Origin: Novosphingobium kunmingense
GTDB lineage: Bacteria > Pseudomonadota > Alphaproteobacteria > Sphingomonadales > Sphingomonadaceae
Direction of reading: 5' to 3'
DNA: 64,000 nucleotides
Assembly: GCF_002813245.1 (NCBI RefSeq)
Contig: NZ_PHUF01000004.1
Coordinates: 1-64,000 of the forward strand
The position numbers were made by a program, and so were the translations under genes. Below are positions 17,937-26,788 of the stretch, in pieces. The notes below the pieces were generated by a model. It ran no database searches. It was not told the DNA's origin and saw only the letters and a list, made by a program, of their open reading frames with translations. Each line of letters begins with the position of its first letter. Within the stretch, counting starts at the first letter, position 1.

Positions 17937-18096
17937 AGGTACCTATTTTGCGCGCTGAAGCGAAATTATTTACAAGAATTGACTCTGATCAAACAAAATC
18001 GATACCTCTTTTGTCATCCTCGCCTCGCGACAACGCGACTGGTTTGCCGCGCGCAGATTTGAAGCCGGCCAACGGCCAAACGCTTGGAGGAATGCC
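17937..18096 (+). promoter_or_regulatory. AT-richer gap with candidate promoter before the second amidohydrolase
   Basis: This 160-base gap is clearly less GC-rich than its surroundings. TTGACT (17979-17984) and ATACCT (18002-18007), 17 bases apart, resemble a housekeeping promoter. No motif A copy is seen. GGAGGA at 18089-18094 region provides a strong ribosome binding site for the ATG at 18097. Confidence 0.4.
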
Positions 18097-19311
18097 ATGA
18101 CAGACAAGATCAGACCCTTCGTTTTCAGCTGCGATGCCCATGTGGCCGAACCGCCCGACCTTTTCGTCAAGGCGATGCCCGACAGCCTCAAGCAGTTCGC
18201 GATCCATTCCGAAGCGGACGGCGACGTGCGCATCACCCGGATCGGCGACCAGGTGATCCTCAAGATCAACACCAACTTCCACGCCCACAAAACCGGCGAA
18301 GGGGACGCCGCTTTCAACGCCCAGGCTGGGGACCGGTCCTGCATCGATGCGAAGGACAATTTCGTCTCGGACTGCGCGGTCGACACGAAGCGGCGCGGCG
18401 CCCGCGACCTTGAATTGCGACTGGCCGACATGGATCGCGACGGGGTCGACGCCGAACTCGTCTTTCCCTCGCTCGGCCTGATGCTGCCGCGAATTGCCGA
18501 TCGCGAGGGCCAGCGCGTTGCCTGCCGGATCTGGAACGACTGGGCGTGGGACTACACCGCCCCGGTACGCGACCGCCTGATCCCCGCAGCGATGATCCCT
18601 TGCATCGATTTCGAGGATGCCCTGGCCGAATGCCGGCGCACCGCTGACAAGGGCTTTGCCGCGTTCTGCCTGTGGGAAGGTCTCAACAACTACAACGATT
18701 CCCGCTGGGATCCGATCTTCGCCCTGGCGGCCGACCAGGGCATCCCGCTGGTTTTCCACACCGGCGTCGGAGACATCAACATCCGCGCGCTCAAAGGGCC
18801 GGGCGGCGCACTCTACAACTATACCCGCCAGATGAACGACGCGGTCGACGTTATCACCCAGCTCGTCGCAGGCGGCGTGCTCGACCGCAACCCCGGGGCG
18901 CACATCCTGTTTGCCGAGCACAGCGCCGGCTGGCTGTGGGGCCTCGCCGAGCGCATGGACGAGGTTTATAACGGGCACGCGCCGTCGATCAGCCCAAAGC
19001 TGTCGCGCCTGCCCAGCCAGATCGTGCGCGACCAGGTGCATCTGGCGCTGCAGAACGACGGCAATTCGTCGATGGCGATCCGCAGGGGCGTCGGGATCGA
19101 AGCCCTGCTGTTCGCCACCGACTATCCCCACGCCGAAGGCACGTTTCCGTTCTCGAAGCAGGTGATCGACAAGCTCTCGGCCGACAATCCCGACGTGACC
19201 TCCGACGAACTGGTGGCGGTGCTGGGCGGCAACGCCGCAAGGCTGTTCAGGCGCGCCAACCTTGGCGCCAAGGTCGAAGCGCGCAAGGCGGAGCTTGTGT
19301 CCGCAGCCTGA
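18097..19311 (+). CDS. Amidohydrolase_2 family metal-dependent hydrolase
   Basis: A 404-residue paralogue of the protein at 15035. It carries DAH in FSCDAHVAEPPDLF, His in LVFHTGVGD, and Asp in FATDYPHAEGTFPF, the expected metal site of this family. Compared with the paralogue it has an extra stretch of about 35 residues near positions 60-100. It has a strong SD and its own AT-rich leader, and is followed by a good terminator, so it can be expressed as a single gene. Likely a hydrolase or decarboxylase in the same pathway; substrate unknown. Confidence 0.88.
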   Translation: MTDKIRPFVFSCDAHVAEPPDLFVKAMPDSLKQFAIHSEADGDVRITRIGDQVILKINTNFHAHKTGEGDAAFNAQAGDRSCIDAKDNFVSDCAVDTKRRGARDLELRLADMDRDGVDAELVFPSLGLMLPRIADREGQRVACRIWNDWAWDYTAPVRDRLIPAAMIPCIDFEDALAECRRTADKGFAAFCLWEGLNNYNDSRWDPIFALAADQGIPLVFHTGVGDINIRALKGPGGALYNYTRQMNDAVDVITQLVAGGVLDRNPGAHILFAEHSAGWLWGLAERMDEVYNGHAPSISPKLSRLPSQIVRDQVHLALQNDGNSSMAIRRGVGIEALLFATDYPHAEGTFPFSKQVIDKLSADNPDVTSDELVAVLGGNAARLFRRANLGAKVEARKAELVSAA

Positions 19312-19342
19312 CCACGATCCGCGACGATCTTCTCCACCCTGC

Positions 19343-19378
19343 GCCCCGCCGGCTCACTCCCCGGCGGGGCACTTTTTT
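19343..19378 (+). terminator. Rho-independent terminator after the second amidohydrolase
   Basis: GCCCCGCCGG (19343-19352) pairs perfectly with CCGGCGGGGC (19361-19370), followed by ACTTTTTTC. It ends plus-strand transcription right at the stop codon of the converging MFS gene. Confidence 0.9.
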
Positions 19379-20655
19379 CAGGCAGGTTCGATCCGCGCGG
19401 TTCGCGCCGCCATGATCGCGGCCACGGCGCCCGCCAGCATCGGGAAGGCCATGGTGACGTAAGCGTAACGCAGCGACATGTCGCCGTATTCGGCCTTGAA
19501 ATAGGTGCTGACCGCGCCGAGCAGGAACGTGCCGATGCCGATCCCGCACAAGGTGATCACCGTGTTCAGCACCGCGCCCAGAACGGCGCGCGAACTGGCC
19601 GAAATCTGCGCAAAGCACAGCGATTGCAGCGGCCCAAGGTGAAGGGTGATGAAGACGTGGAAGACGAAGAAGCAGGCCAGCGAGGCCAGCGCCGTCGGGG
19701 CCAGGGCGACGCCAAGCCCGAAGGGAAAGGCGATCGCCACCCCGATCGCGGCGACCCGGCCGTAGAACCTCGGGTTTGTCGCCCCGACCCGGTCGGCAAG
19801 CCAGCCTGCCACCAGGTTGCCGAGGACGAGCCCGCCGGTCACGGGTATGAACAGCGCGAGGCCGCTTTCGCTGGGCTTCATGCCGTGGATCGTCTGGTAG
19901 AAATCGTGGCTCCAGATAAGGAAGGGAAAGCCGGTCGATGATATGCAGATGATCGCCAGGATCGACCACCGCAGCGAGGCCATCGCGGCGAACGCGCGCA
20001 ACTGTCCGGCAAGGGGTGCCTGAACCTCGGCTTGCCCGCCGACCCCTCGATCCGGCCCCCGGCGCGGCTCGTGGACGAACAGCCACACCGCCGCGGCGAC
20101 CAGCAGGCCGGGCAAGCCGACGATCACGAAGACGGTGCGCCATTCGAAGAGCCGGGACAGCTGCCCCGCGATCACTCCGCCAAGACCCAGGCCCAGCGCG
20201 CTTGCGGCAAGAAGCGATGACAGGACGATAGTGCGCCGGTGGGGCGGAAAAAGCGACAAGAGGAGCGATTGCGCGGCGGGACCGGCACCGCCCTCACCCG
20301 CCGCCAGGCCGATGCGGACCAGCGCCATTTGCAGGCCGCTTGTCGCCAGGCTGCATGCCGCCGTTGCCAGGCTCCAGACCGAAACGCAAAGCGCAATCAC
20401 CAGTGGCCGGTCGCCGCGATCGGCATAGCGCGCGATGGGAAACGCGGCGAGGATGTAGAAGATCGCGAAGGTCGTGCCCGATATCCAGCCGAGTTCGAGA
20501 TCGGTGAGCGCCAGATCTTCCCCGATCTGCTTCTGGAACACCGAGAAGACCAGGCGGTCGACATAGCTCAGCACGCAGACGACAACGATCAGTGCAAGGG
20601 CGACCAGCCGTCGCGTTTCGCCGGACTTCGGCGTTGCGGTATCCCTAATGACCAT
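19378..20655 (-). CDS. MFS transporter (spinster-like/ACS-type, 12 membrane segments)
   Basis: A 425-residue inner-membrane permease with about 12 hydrophobic segments, starting MVIRDTATPKSGETRRLVAL. The signatures LSYVDRLVFSVFQKQIGEDL (segment 1) and ISGTTFAIFYILAAFPIARYADRGDR (segments 2-3, with the MFS loop motif) are typical of spinster-like and ACS-family MFS carriers in sphingomonad catabolic clusters. It follows the TonB receptor on the same strand, so the pair gives outer and inner membrane uptake for the substrate. A hairpin between them may lower its expression relative to the receptor. Confidence 0.9.
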   Translation of the reverse strand: MVIRDTATPKSGETRRLVALALIVVVCVLSYVDRLVFSVFQKQIGEDLALTDLELGWISGTTFAIFYILAAFPIARYADRGDRPLVIALCVSVWSLATAACSLATSGLQMALVRIGLAAGEGGAGPAAQSLLLSLFPPHRRTIVLSSLLAASALGLGLGGVIAGQLSRLFEWRTVFVIVGLPGLLVAAAVWLFVHEPRRGPDRGVGGQAEVQAPLAGQLRAFAAMASLRWSILAIICISSTGFPFLIWSHDFYQTIHGMKPSESGLALFIPVTGGLVLGNLVAGWLADRVGATNPRFYGRVAAIGVAIAFPFGLGVALAPTALASLACFFVFHVFITLHLGPLQSLCFAQISASSRAVLGAVLNTVITLCGIGIGTFLLGAVSTYFKAEYGDMSLRYAYVTMAFPMLAGAVAAIMAARTARIEPA

Positions 20656-20669
20656 TCTCCCAAATCAAG

Positions 20670-20695
20670 AAGGGGAGGACTGCTGCCCTCCCCTT
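20670..20695 (-). terminator. Hairpin between TonB receptor and MFS genes
   Basis: AAGGGGAGG (20670-20678) pairs perfectly with CCTCCCCTT (20687-20695). On the minus strand the stem is followed by CTTGATTTGG, only weakly U-rich, so it probably attenuates rather than stops transcription into the MFS gene. Confidence 0.5.
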
Positions 20696-20727
20696 CCTTT
20701 GCTTGTCGTCCGAAATGGCGGCGGCGA

Positions 20728-23238
20728 TCAGAAGTTGACCGTGGCGGTCACCCCGTAGGTTGCCGGCTCCATGCGGGAACTCTGGACGTAACCCACCGGC
20801 GCCACCAGCAGCGGGTTGTAATAGGCCCGGTTGTTGGTGATGTTGCGCCCGAACACGGCGATTTCGAACATGTCGTCGTTGAAGCTGAGCGCGGCGCGGG
20901 CGCCCAGGATACCCATCGCCGGTCGGGTGGTGGTCGCGATGACCTGGTCGTTCTGGGTGTTCACCGCGCCGGGTACCGTCCCGCTCGCCGCGTTCTGCAC
21001 CCAGTTGTAGCTCGACATCGCCGTCTTGCCCGTCCAGGCGTAGTCGGCGTGCAGCTTCAACTTCACCCCGCCGAACTCGCGGGTGTAGTCGCCCGCGACG
21101 CCGAACTGCTGTTCGGCCACGCTGTCGAACGGCTCGAACGAACGGTCGCCGGTAAGGTCGGCATAGCTGATGTACTTCGGATCGGTCAGCGCGCCGTTCA
21201 GGCTGAGCACGAACCCTTCGAACAACTGGGCCTGAAGTTCGGCCTCGATGCCGCGGAAGCGCGCCTTGCCGGCGTTGCCCAGCACGGTCGCTGAAGCGCC
21301 AGCGCCGCTCGGGTTCGAAATCAGGGTCGAACGCTGGATGTTGCTGATATCGGTCTGATAGGCCGCAAGATTGAGGCGTGCGCGGCGGTCGAAGAACTCA
21401 CCCTTGAAACCGACTTCGTAGGAATAGGCGATCTCGGGCTTGAACGGCACCAGGAACACCGCGGTCGGCGCGCGCAGGTTCTGCCCGCCCGAACGGAAGC
21501 CCTTCGCGGTCTTGGCGTAGAGCAGGATGTCATCGTTCGGCTTGTATTCGACACCGGCGGTGTAGGAGACGCCCGAGAAGCTGTTGCGCGCCCTGACGGC
21601 GCAGGCGGGCACTCCGACCAGTTCGGGCCCGACGATGGCCGGCGCCGTGAACAGCGAGCAGGTCGTCGTGCTGGTTATCGTGTTGTAATTGTTGTTGCGG
21701 CTTTCCAGCCCCTTGTCGTCGATCGAGTAGCGCAGGCCGCCCGTGAACGAAAGCTGGTCGGTCAGGTGGAACGTGCCCTGACCGTATACGCCGATGCTGT
21801 CGTTGTCGATCAGGCCGTAGAAGTGCGACGTCACCGGGTTGAGCAGCGGCGCCACGATCGAGACCGACTGGTCGAAACCCGATTCATGGAAGGCGAACAT
21901 GCCCACCGCAAAATCAAGCTTGTTGTCGAAGCCCTTGCCGGTGATCTGCAGTTCGCCCGAATACTGCTTCACCGACTGCTGCCCTTCGGTGAAGTGGATC
22001 GCATAGCGCGAACCGTCGAGATCGAGACCGGCATGGCTGTCGATCTTGCGATAGCCGGTGATCAGCTGGACCTGGCCGAACGAGGTATCGAGAATGCCGG
22101 TGAAGCCGTAGGTCTGGGTCTTGGCGAAGGCATAGGGCACCTCGTTGATCGAGGTGATGTCCGGATCCGCTGCCAGAGCGTCGATATTGTTCTTGATCGA
22201 ACTGATGCCCAGCAGGATGTTCGCGAACTGCGCGGCAGGCGTCGTCGGCGACGGACCGCCGTTGAGCAGGCCGACGTAGAGCGCGGCCGTGGCGCCCAGG
22301 CTATAGGTCGTATTGGTGGCCGTGAACGGGCTCGTCAGCATGCGCACTTCGCGTGCCGGCGAGGCTTCGTCCATTTCGAAATATTCGCCCGAGAAGCGCA
22401 GTGTCAGGTTGTCCGTCGGCTTGACGTCCAGCTTGCCGCGGAAGTTCCAGCGGTCGCGATTGTCGAACTTGAGGCCGTTGAGCGATCCCGTCGGCGGAAG
22501 TTGCGCGACCGCAGTGTTGGTCCGCGAAACCGCCGATGCGGTCCCTGCCGGAACGACGTTCGTGGTGTAGCCGTCGCGGGTCAGGCGCGACCCTGCGAGG
22601 CGCAGGCCGACCTTGCCGGGAACGATCGGCAGGTTGACGATGCCAGTCGCCTGGAATTCGTTGAAACGCCCGTAGGTCACCGAAGCCTTGCCGCTGAAAT
22701 CGTCGAGGTCCGGGTTGTTCGACGTGATCAGAAGCGCGCCGCCTGTGGTGTTGCGGCCGAACAGGGTGCCCTGCGGCCCCTTGAGGACCTGCACCGACTG
22801 CGCATCGAGGAAATCGCCGTTGAGGCCATAGGCCCGCGCCCAGTAGACCCCGTCGACATAGGTGCCGACCGACGGGTCGAGGGTGATGAGGATGTCGCTC
22901 TGGACCTGGCCGCGCAACGTGATGGTCAGCGCGCTGGGGGTCGACGATCCGGGGCGCATCGACATGCCGGGGGTGAAGCGGGCGATGTCCTGAAGACGCT
23001 GGACGTTGCGCACTTCAAGGTCATTGCCGGTGAGGACCGTCACCGCAACCGGGACGTCCTGGAGATTTTCCGAGACCTTGCGCGCGGTCACGACGATTTC
23101 GCCGAGGCCCTGGTCCGAAGCGGAGCTCTGCGTGTCCGGAGCATCCTGGGCCAGTGCCGGCGCTGCCGCAAAGGCCATCGCGGAAACGGCGGTGCTCAGG
23201 AACAGACGCGTCAAATTGCCAGAAGTCTTGCAGTTCAT
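20728..23238 (-). CDS. TonB-dependent outer-membrane receptor
   Basis: An 836-residue receptor. I start it at MNCKTSGNLTRLFLS (SD GGAGGA), giving a clear signal peptide cut after AAPALAQ; upstream in-frame codons are not needed. The plug domain follows (GEIVVTARKVSENLQDVPVA, then LQDIARFTPGMSM) and the C-terminus ends in an aromatic residue (YGVTATVNF), as for outer-membrane barrels. It is of the FecA/FyuA-like class expanded in sphingomonads for hydrophobic carbon sources rather than only iron. It has its own promoter with a perfect motif A site at 23284-23299, so it is regulated together with the degradation operons. Confidence 0.93.
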   Translation of the reverse strand: MNCKTSGNLTRLFLSTAVSAMAFAAAPALAQDAPDTQSSASDQGLGEIVVTARKVSENLQDVPVAVTVLTGNDLEVRNVQRLQDIARFTPGMSMRPGSSTPSALTITLRGQVQSDILITLDPSVGTYVDGVYWARAYGLNGDFLDAQSVQVLKGPQGTLFGRNTTGGALLITSNNPDLDDFSGKASVTYGRFNEFQATGIVNLPIVPGKVGLRLAGSRLTRDGYTTNVVPAGTASAVSRTNTAVAQLPPTGSLNGLKFDNRDRWNFRGKLDVKPTDNLTLRFSGEYFEMDEASPAREVRMLTSPFTATNTTYSLGATAALYVGLLNGGPSPTTPAAQFANILLGISSIKNNIDALAADPDITSINEVPYAFAKTQTYGFTGILDTSFGQVQLITGYRKIDSHAGLDLDGSRYAIHFTEGQQSVKQYSGELQITGKGFDNKLDFAVGMFAFHESGFDQSVSIVAPLLNPVTSHFYGLIDNDSIGVYGQGTFHLTDQLSFTGGLRYSIDDKGLESRNNNYNTITSTTTCSLFTAPAIVGPELVGVPACAVRARNSFSGVSYTAGVEYKPNDDILLYAKTAKGFRSGGQNLRAPTAVFLVPFKPEIAYSYEVGFKGEFFDRRARLNLAAYQTDISNIQRSTLISNPSGAGASATVLGNAGKARFRGIEAELQAQLFEGFVLSLNGALTDPKYISYADLTGDRSFEPFDSVAEQQFGVAGDYTREFGGVKLKLHADYAWTGKTAMSSYNWVQNAASGTVPGAVNTQNDQVIATTTRPAMGILGARAALSFNDDMFEIAVFGRNITNNRAYYNPLLVAPVGYVQSSRMEPATYGVTATVNF

Positions 23239-23283
23239 CGTCAGGCTCTCCTCCCGTGGAACATCTCTGCGGCCCCACTTGCC

Positions 23284-23299
23284 ACTTATATAACTAGGT
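23284..23299 (+). promoter_or_regulatory. Motif A operator-like palindrome (site 4)
   Basis: ACTTATATAACTAGGT, a perfect match, 46-61 bases before the ATG of the TonB receptor. Confidence 0.7.
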
Positions 23300-23346
23300 C
23301 GACCAAGATAGACAAGAGACAATTAGTTGACGGTACGGCAACGTCG

Positions 23347-24354
23347 TCAGGCGAGCGAGCGGGCAAGACGTGGCACGTCGGCAAGCGCCCGCAAGACGTC
23401 GTTGAGGTGCGTACAGCCCAGCGTCGAGGGCAGGACTTCGACAACCGAATCGCGGAAGGTCGTCACGTCCTGGCCGATCATCCGGGTCGCCTTGACCGAC
23501 GCACCCGGGCACTCGCGAAAGGGCAGGATCATCGGCAGCACCTGCAGCGCGATGAGGCGGCTGGTCGCCGCATCGATCTCCGCGAAGACCCGGTATTCGT
23601 GAATCGCCGTCCGCGATCCCTCGGGGTTGGAGCCGCTGTCCTGAAACGCCGCGTCGACCATGATTGTCGCGCCGTCGCGCCACAGGTCGATCCGTCGCGC
23701 CCGGCGCTTCTGCGGGCCTTCCTGGAACGGCATGGTATGCCAGCCGATCGGATCGTCGGGGTGTTCGAGCGGCCCCACCTCGGCGAACGATTGGCTGGCA
23801 TGGTTCGTGCTGCCATCCGCGTTGAGCGATGAGCCGCCTTCGGCAAAGCCGGTGCAGATGTTCAGCATCTTGCCCGCCCTGCCTGCGTTCGAACGCATGG
23901 GCGCGCTGCGCATGTTTTCGGGCCAGTCGTTCATCCATCGCGACCAGATCCATCCGGCGACGAGACTTGCGCCGGCAAAGTCGTCGAGCACCTGGTAGAG
24001 CGGCGTTCCGCGCAGATCGCCCAGGGTGCCGGTCAGCGCCAGCCGGCTGTCGCGCCCGGCGCGAACCCCGACCAGTTCCTGTAGCCGCGGCTGGTCGGGA
24101 GTCGCCTCGATCGACAGGATTTCGCGCAGCGGCGACGCCTTGATCCGGTATTGCGCCGCGGCAAGGACCTGCGGCGCCGAGCCATCGGCCGGGGTCAGCA
24201 GGTCGCGCGCGCGGCCGACCATGTCCCACGGCTGGCCGTAGCCATCGGGCCAGTCGCTGTCGATCGAGGTGGTGCGCCGGACGGAGCCGGGACGCCGCAG
24301 CGGCGCGTGGCCGGCGCTCTGCCTGGCAAACGGAAACTGCTGCGGCACGGTCAT
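23347..24354 (-). CDS. DUF2889 domain protein of unknown function
   Basis: A 335-residue soluble protein. It has the DUF2889 signature: PLRRPGSVRRTTSID near the N-terminus, RRIDLWRDGATIMVDAAFQDSG in the middle, RTAIHEYRVFAEID, and CTHLNDVLRALADVP at the end. The biochemical function is not known. Members appear in sphingomonad and actinobacterial clusters for aromatic, terpenoid or steroid compounds. It is the last gene of the operon starting at 29072, 13 bases after an SDR. The conserved Arg/Asp/His residues leave an enzymatic or metal-binding role possible. Confidence 0.8.
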   Translation of the reverse strand: MTVPQQFPFARQSAGHAPLRRPGSVRRTTSIDSDWPDGYGQPWDMVGRARDLLTPADGSAPQVLAAAQYRIKASPLREILSIEATPDQPRLQELVGVRAGRDSRLALTGTLGDLRGTPLYQVLDDFAGASLVAGWIWSRWMNDWPENMRSAPMRSNAGRAGKMLNICTGFAEGGSSLNADGSTNHASQSFAEVGPLEHPDDPIGWHTMPFQEGPQKRRARRIDLWRDGATIMVDAAFQDSGSNPEGSRTAIHEYRVFAEIDAATSRLIALQVLPMILPFRECPGASVKATRMIGQDVTTFRDSVVEVLPSTLGCTHLNDVLRALADVPRLARSLA

Positions 24355-24367
24355 CGCTTAAGGTTCC

Positions 24368-25162
24368 TTACTTCGGTGGCATCCGGATTGCGCCGTCAAG
24401 GCGGAGGCACTGGCCGTTGAAGTAGCCGTTGCGCGCCAGTTCGAGGACGAGGCTACCGAACTCGGGCGGATTGCCGAGCCGCTTGGGGAACGGAACCGAC
24501 GCTTCCAGCCCTTCAAAGATGGCCGGCGCCTTGTCCTTGACGCCGAGCATTGGCGGGGTGGCGAAGATTCCCGGGAGGATCGCGTTGACGCGGATCCCGA
24601 CGTCCATCAGATCGCGCGCCATCGGCAGGACCATCGAATTGACCGCGCCCTTCCCGCCACCATAGGCCACCTGCCCGATCTGGCCGTCCTGCGATGCAGC
24701 GGACGAGGTGAAGACTATGCAGCCGCGTTCGCCGTCATCGTTGAGCGGTTCGGAATTGGCCATGCCGACCGCACCGTGCGAGGCGATCCGGTAGCTGGCG
24801 GTGAAGATCCCTTCGGCAGACCGTGCGATCATTTCGGTGGGATTGCGCTTGTAGCGACCGGTTTCCTTGTCGAAGGACACGGTCTTGCCGCCGCCCGTCA
24901 CGACCGCGCAATGGACCAGGATGCGTTCCTGGCCGTGCGCCGCGCGGGCCTTTTCGAACCCCGCCACCACGCTGTCCTCGGACGTGATGTCGACCTTGCA
25001 GAAGATCCCGCCGATCGCCTTGGCGACTTCCTCGCCGCCGGCCTCGTTGACGTCGAAAATGGCGACCCTGGCCCCGGCGGCGGCCAGCGCTTCGGCGCTG
25101 GCCCGGCCAAGGCCGGAGGCGCCGCCCGTCACCACGGCGGCGATGGAATTGTCGATCTTCAT
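24368..25162 (-). CDS. SDR, 3-hydroxyacyl-CoA dehydrogenase type II-like
   Basis: A 264-residue SDR started at MKIDNSIAAVVTGGASGLG (ATG at 25162). It has the TGGASGLG cofactor motif, the Asp in VAIFDVNEAG that selects NAD, and catalytic VAYGGGKGAVNSM (YxxxK). Overall layout and the tail RNGYFNGQCLRLDGAIRMPP match the 17beta-HSD10/HADH2 group that oxidises 3-hydroxyacyl-CoA. That fits a beta-oxidation step in the same operon as the AMP-ligase at 26785. Starts 19 bases after the previous SDR. Confidence 0.9.
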   Translation of the reverse strand: MKIDNSIAAVVTGGASGLGRASAEALAAAGARVAIFDVNEAGGEEVAKAIGGIFCKVDITSEDSVVAGFEKARAAHGQERILVHCAVVTGGGKTVSFDKETGRYKRNPTEMIARSAEGIFTASYRIASHGAVGMANSEPLNDDGERGCIVFTSSAASQDGQIGQVAYGGGKGAVNSMVLPMARDLMDVGIRVNAILPGIFATPPMLGVKDKAPAIFEGLEASVPFPKRLGNPPEFGSLVLELARNGYFNGQCLRLDGAIRMPPK

Positions 25163-25181
25163 GATGCGCTCCTGTCTGAAA

Positions 25182-25970
25182 TCATTGCAGCGTCTCGAGG
25201 TTGCCCCCGTCGATGACGAGAACCTGCCCGGTGATGTATCCAGCAAGGTCCGAACAGAGGAAGGCGGCCGCACTGGCCATGTCTTCTGGCGTGCCCATGC
25301 GCCGCACCGGCCATTCGGCGACGCGTTCGGCCACGTGCTCGTCATAGGTCTGGCCGTTGGCTTCGGCGATGCGGGTGAATACGTCCTTGAACTGCGGCGT
25401 CGCGATCGCACCGGTGCCCAGCGTATTGACGGTTATGCCGAAGGGGCCAAGCTCTGCCGACAGCGTCTTTGACAAGGCAAGCGCGCCCACCCGGTAGGTG
25501 TTCTGCGCCGCCCGCGGCAGCTTGCGGTGCGGCTGCTTCACCGAATTTGTGCCGATCGTCAGGATCCGTCCCCAGCCGCTGTCCTTCATGTGGGGAAAGA
25601 CGGCCTGGACCAGCCAGCGGAAGGCCATCACGTTGTTGTTGTTGGCCGCCGCGAAGGTCTCGTCATCGACCTCGAGGAACGCGCCCTTGGGACCCGAATC
25701 GACATTGAACACGGCAATGTCCGGCGCCGAACCGAACGCGTCGCGGCAGGCCTTGACCGCGCATGCAATGCCTGCCCTGGTGGTGCAGTCGGCCGAAACC
25801 CCCTTCGCGCCATGGCCGATTTGCGCGGTGGCCGCGTCGATCCGCGACTGGGTTCTTGCGGCGATGACGACCTTGCACCCTTCCCCGGCAAAGCGGTGCG
25901 CGCAGCCGAGCCCGATCCCCTGCGATCCGCCGGTGACCAGCGCCACCTTGCCGGCAATGCCAAGGTCCAT
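25182..25970 (-). CDS. SDR oxidoreductase lacking canonical YxxxK
   Basis: A 262-residue SDR with a normal cofactor motif (TGGSQGIGLG) and C-terminal PEDMASAAAFLCSDLAGYITG. The structural NNAG is replaced by VFNVDSGP, and the region of the catalytic YxxxK reads AAQNTYRVGALALSK, with neither Tyr nor Lys in register. Similar atypical SDRs exist among 3-oxoacyl reductase-like families, but the chemistry is uncertain. It overlaps the upstream SDR stop by one base (TGATG). Confidence 0.82.
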   Translation of the reverse strand: MDLGIAGKVALVTGGSQGIGLGCAHRFAGEGCKVVIAARTQSRIDAATAQIGHGAKGVSADCTTRAGIACAVKACRDAFGSAPDIAVFNVDSGPKGAFLEVDDETFAAANNNNVMAFRWLVQAVFPHMKDSGWGRILTIGTNSVKQPHRKLPRAAQNTYRVGALALSKTLSAELGPFGITVNTLGTGAIATPQFKDVFTRIAEANGQTYDEHVAERVAEWPVRRMGTPEDMASAAAFLCSDLAGYITGQVLVIDGGNLETLQ

Positions 25971-26788
25971 CAGCGCTTCTCCGCCTGGGCCTTGAGCCGC
26001 GCCTGCAGGACCTCGTCCCCGCCCTCGCCCTTGGCCGCGACGCTCGCCCCGCCGTCCAGCTTGAGGCTGCTCCCTGTGCAGTAACCCGCCTTTTCGGACG
26101 CGAAATACAGGCAGGCGTGGGCGATGTCTTCTGGCGTTCCCGCGCGGCCCACCGGGATGGTCGCGCCATAGGCGGCAAGCCCGTCCTCGCCCAGTACGCG
26201 CAGCGCGTTGTCGCTGGCCACCAGGCCAGGGTTGATCGCGTTCACCGTGATGTTCTCGCGCACGACATCTCCGGCCGCGCCGCGCACGAAAGCGTCGAGC
26301 GCGGCCTTGGCCATGCCATAGGCAGTCATGTTGGGAACGGTTACGAACGTTCCGTTGACCGATCCAATGGCGATGAACCGTCCGCCCGCAGGCGCTGCCG
26401 ACAAGTCCGACCGTGCGGCATCAAGCAGCCACCATGCCGCCTTGGCGATCGAGGCGATTCCTGCTTCCAGCGCCTCGTCACCGACCATGCCAAGCCCGCC
26501 GTGCGGTATTTCGGCAGCGCAATGGATAATCACGTCGATCCGCCCGAAAGCAGCCCTGGTCGCCGCGACGAGATCGCGGCACGACGCGTGGCTCTTGGCA
26601 TCGAAGGCGGCGAGATCGGCCGTCCCGCCAGCCGCACGGATCGCATCGCGCGCCGCCGCGCCGTATTCCGGCGTTCGCGCGCCGATCATGACGCGTGCGC
26701 CTGCTCGGGCAAAGGCTTCGGCAATGCCCCGGCCGATGCCGCGGCCCGCGCCGGTCACGATCACGCTGCGTCCGGCAAACTCGCTCAT
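25970..26788 (-). CDS. SDR oxidoreductase
   Basis: A 272-residue SDR started at MSEFAGRSVIVTGAGRGIG, whose ATG overlaps the stop of the AMP-ligase as ATGA. Cofactor motif TGAGRGIG, active-site Ser in IAIGSVNG, and MTAYGMAKAALDAF (YxxxK) are all present. A charged 20-residue tail rich in Lys/Gln/Ala follows the SDR core. It probably oxidises a secondary alcohol or 3-hydroxyacyl-CoA in the pathway of this operon; exact substrate unknown. Confidence 0.88.
   Translation of the reverse strand: MSEFAGRSVIVTGAGRGIGRGIAEAFARAGARVMIGARTPEYGAAARDAIRAAGGTADLAAFDAKSHASCRDLVAATRAAFGRIDVIIHCAAEIPHGGLGMVGDEALEAGIASIAKAAWWLLDAARSDLSAAPAGGRFIAIGSVNGTFVTVPNMTAYGMAKAALDAFVRGAAGDVVRENITVNAINPGLVASDNALRVLGEDGLAAYGATIPVGRAGTPEDIAHACLYFASEKAGYCTGSSLKLDGGASVAAKGEGGDEVLQARLKAQAEKR

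Noticed and set aside
21766..23832. Plus-strand open frame of 688 codons opposite the TonB receptor
   Set aside because: Arg/Asp-rich shadow translation with no domain; the opposite strand has a signal peptide, plug and barrel.
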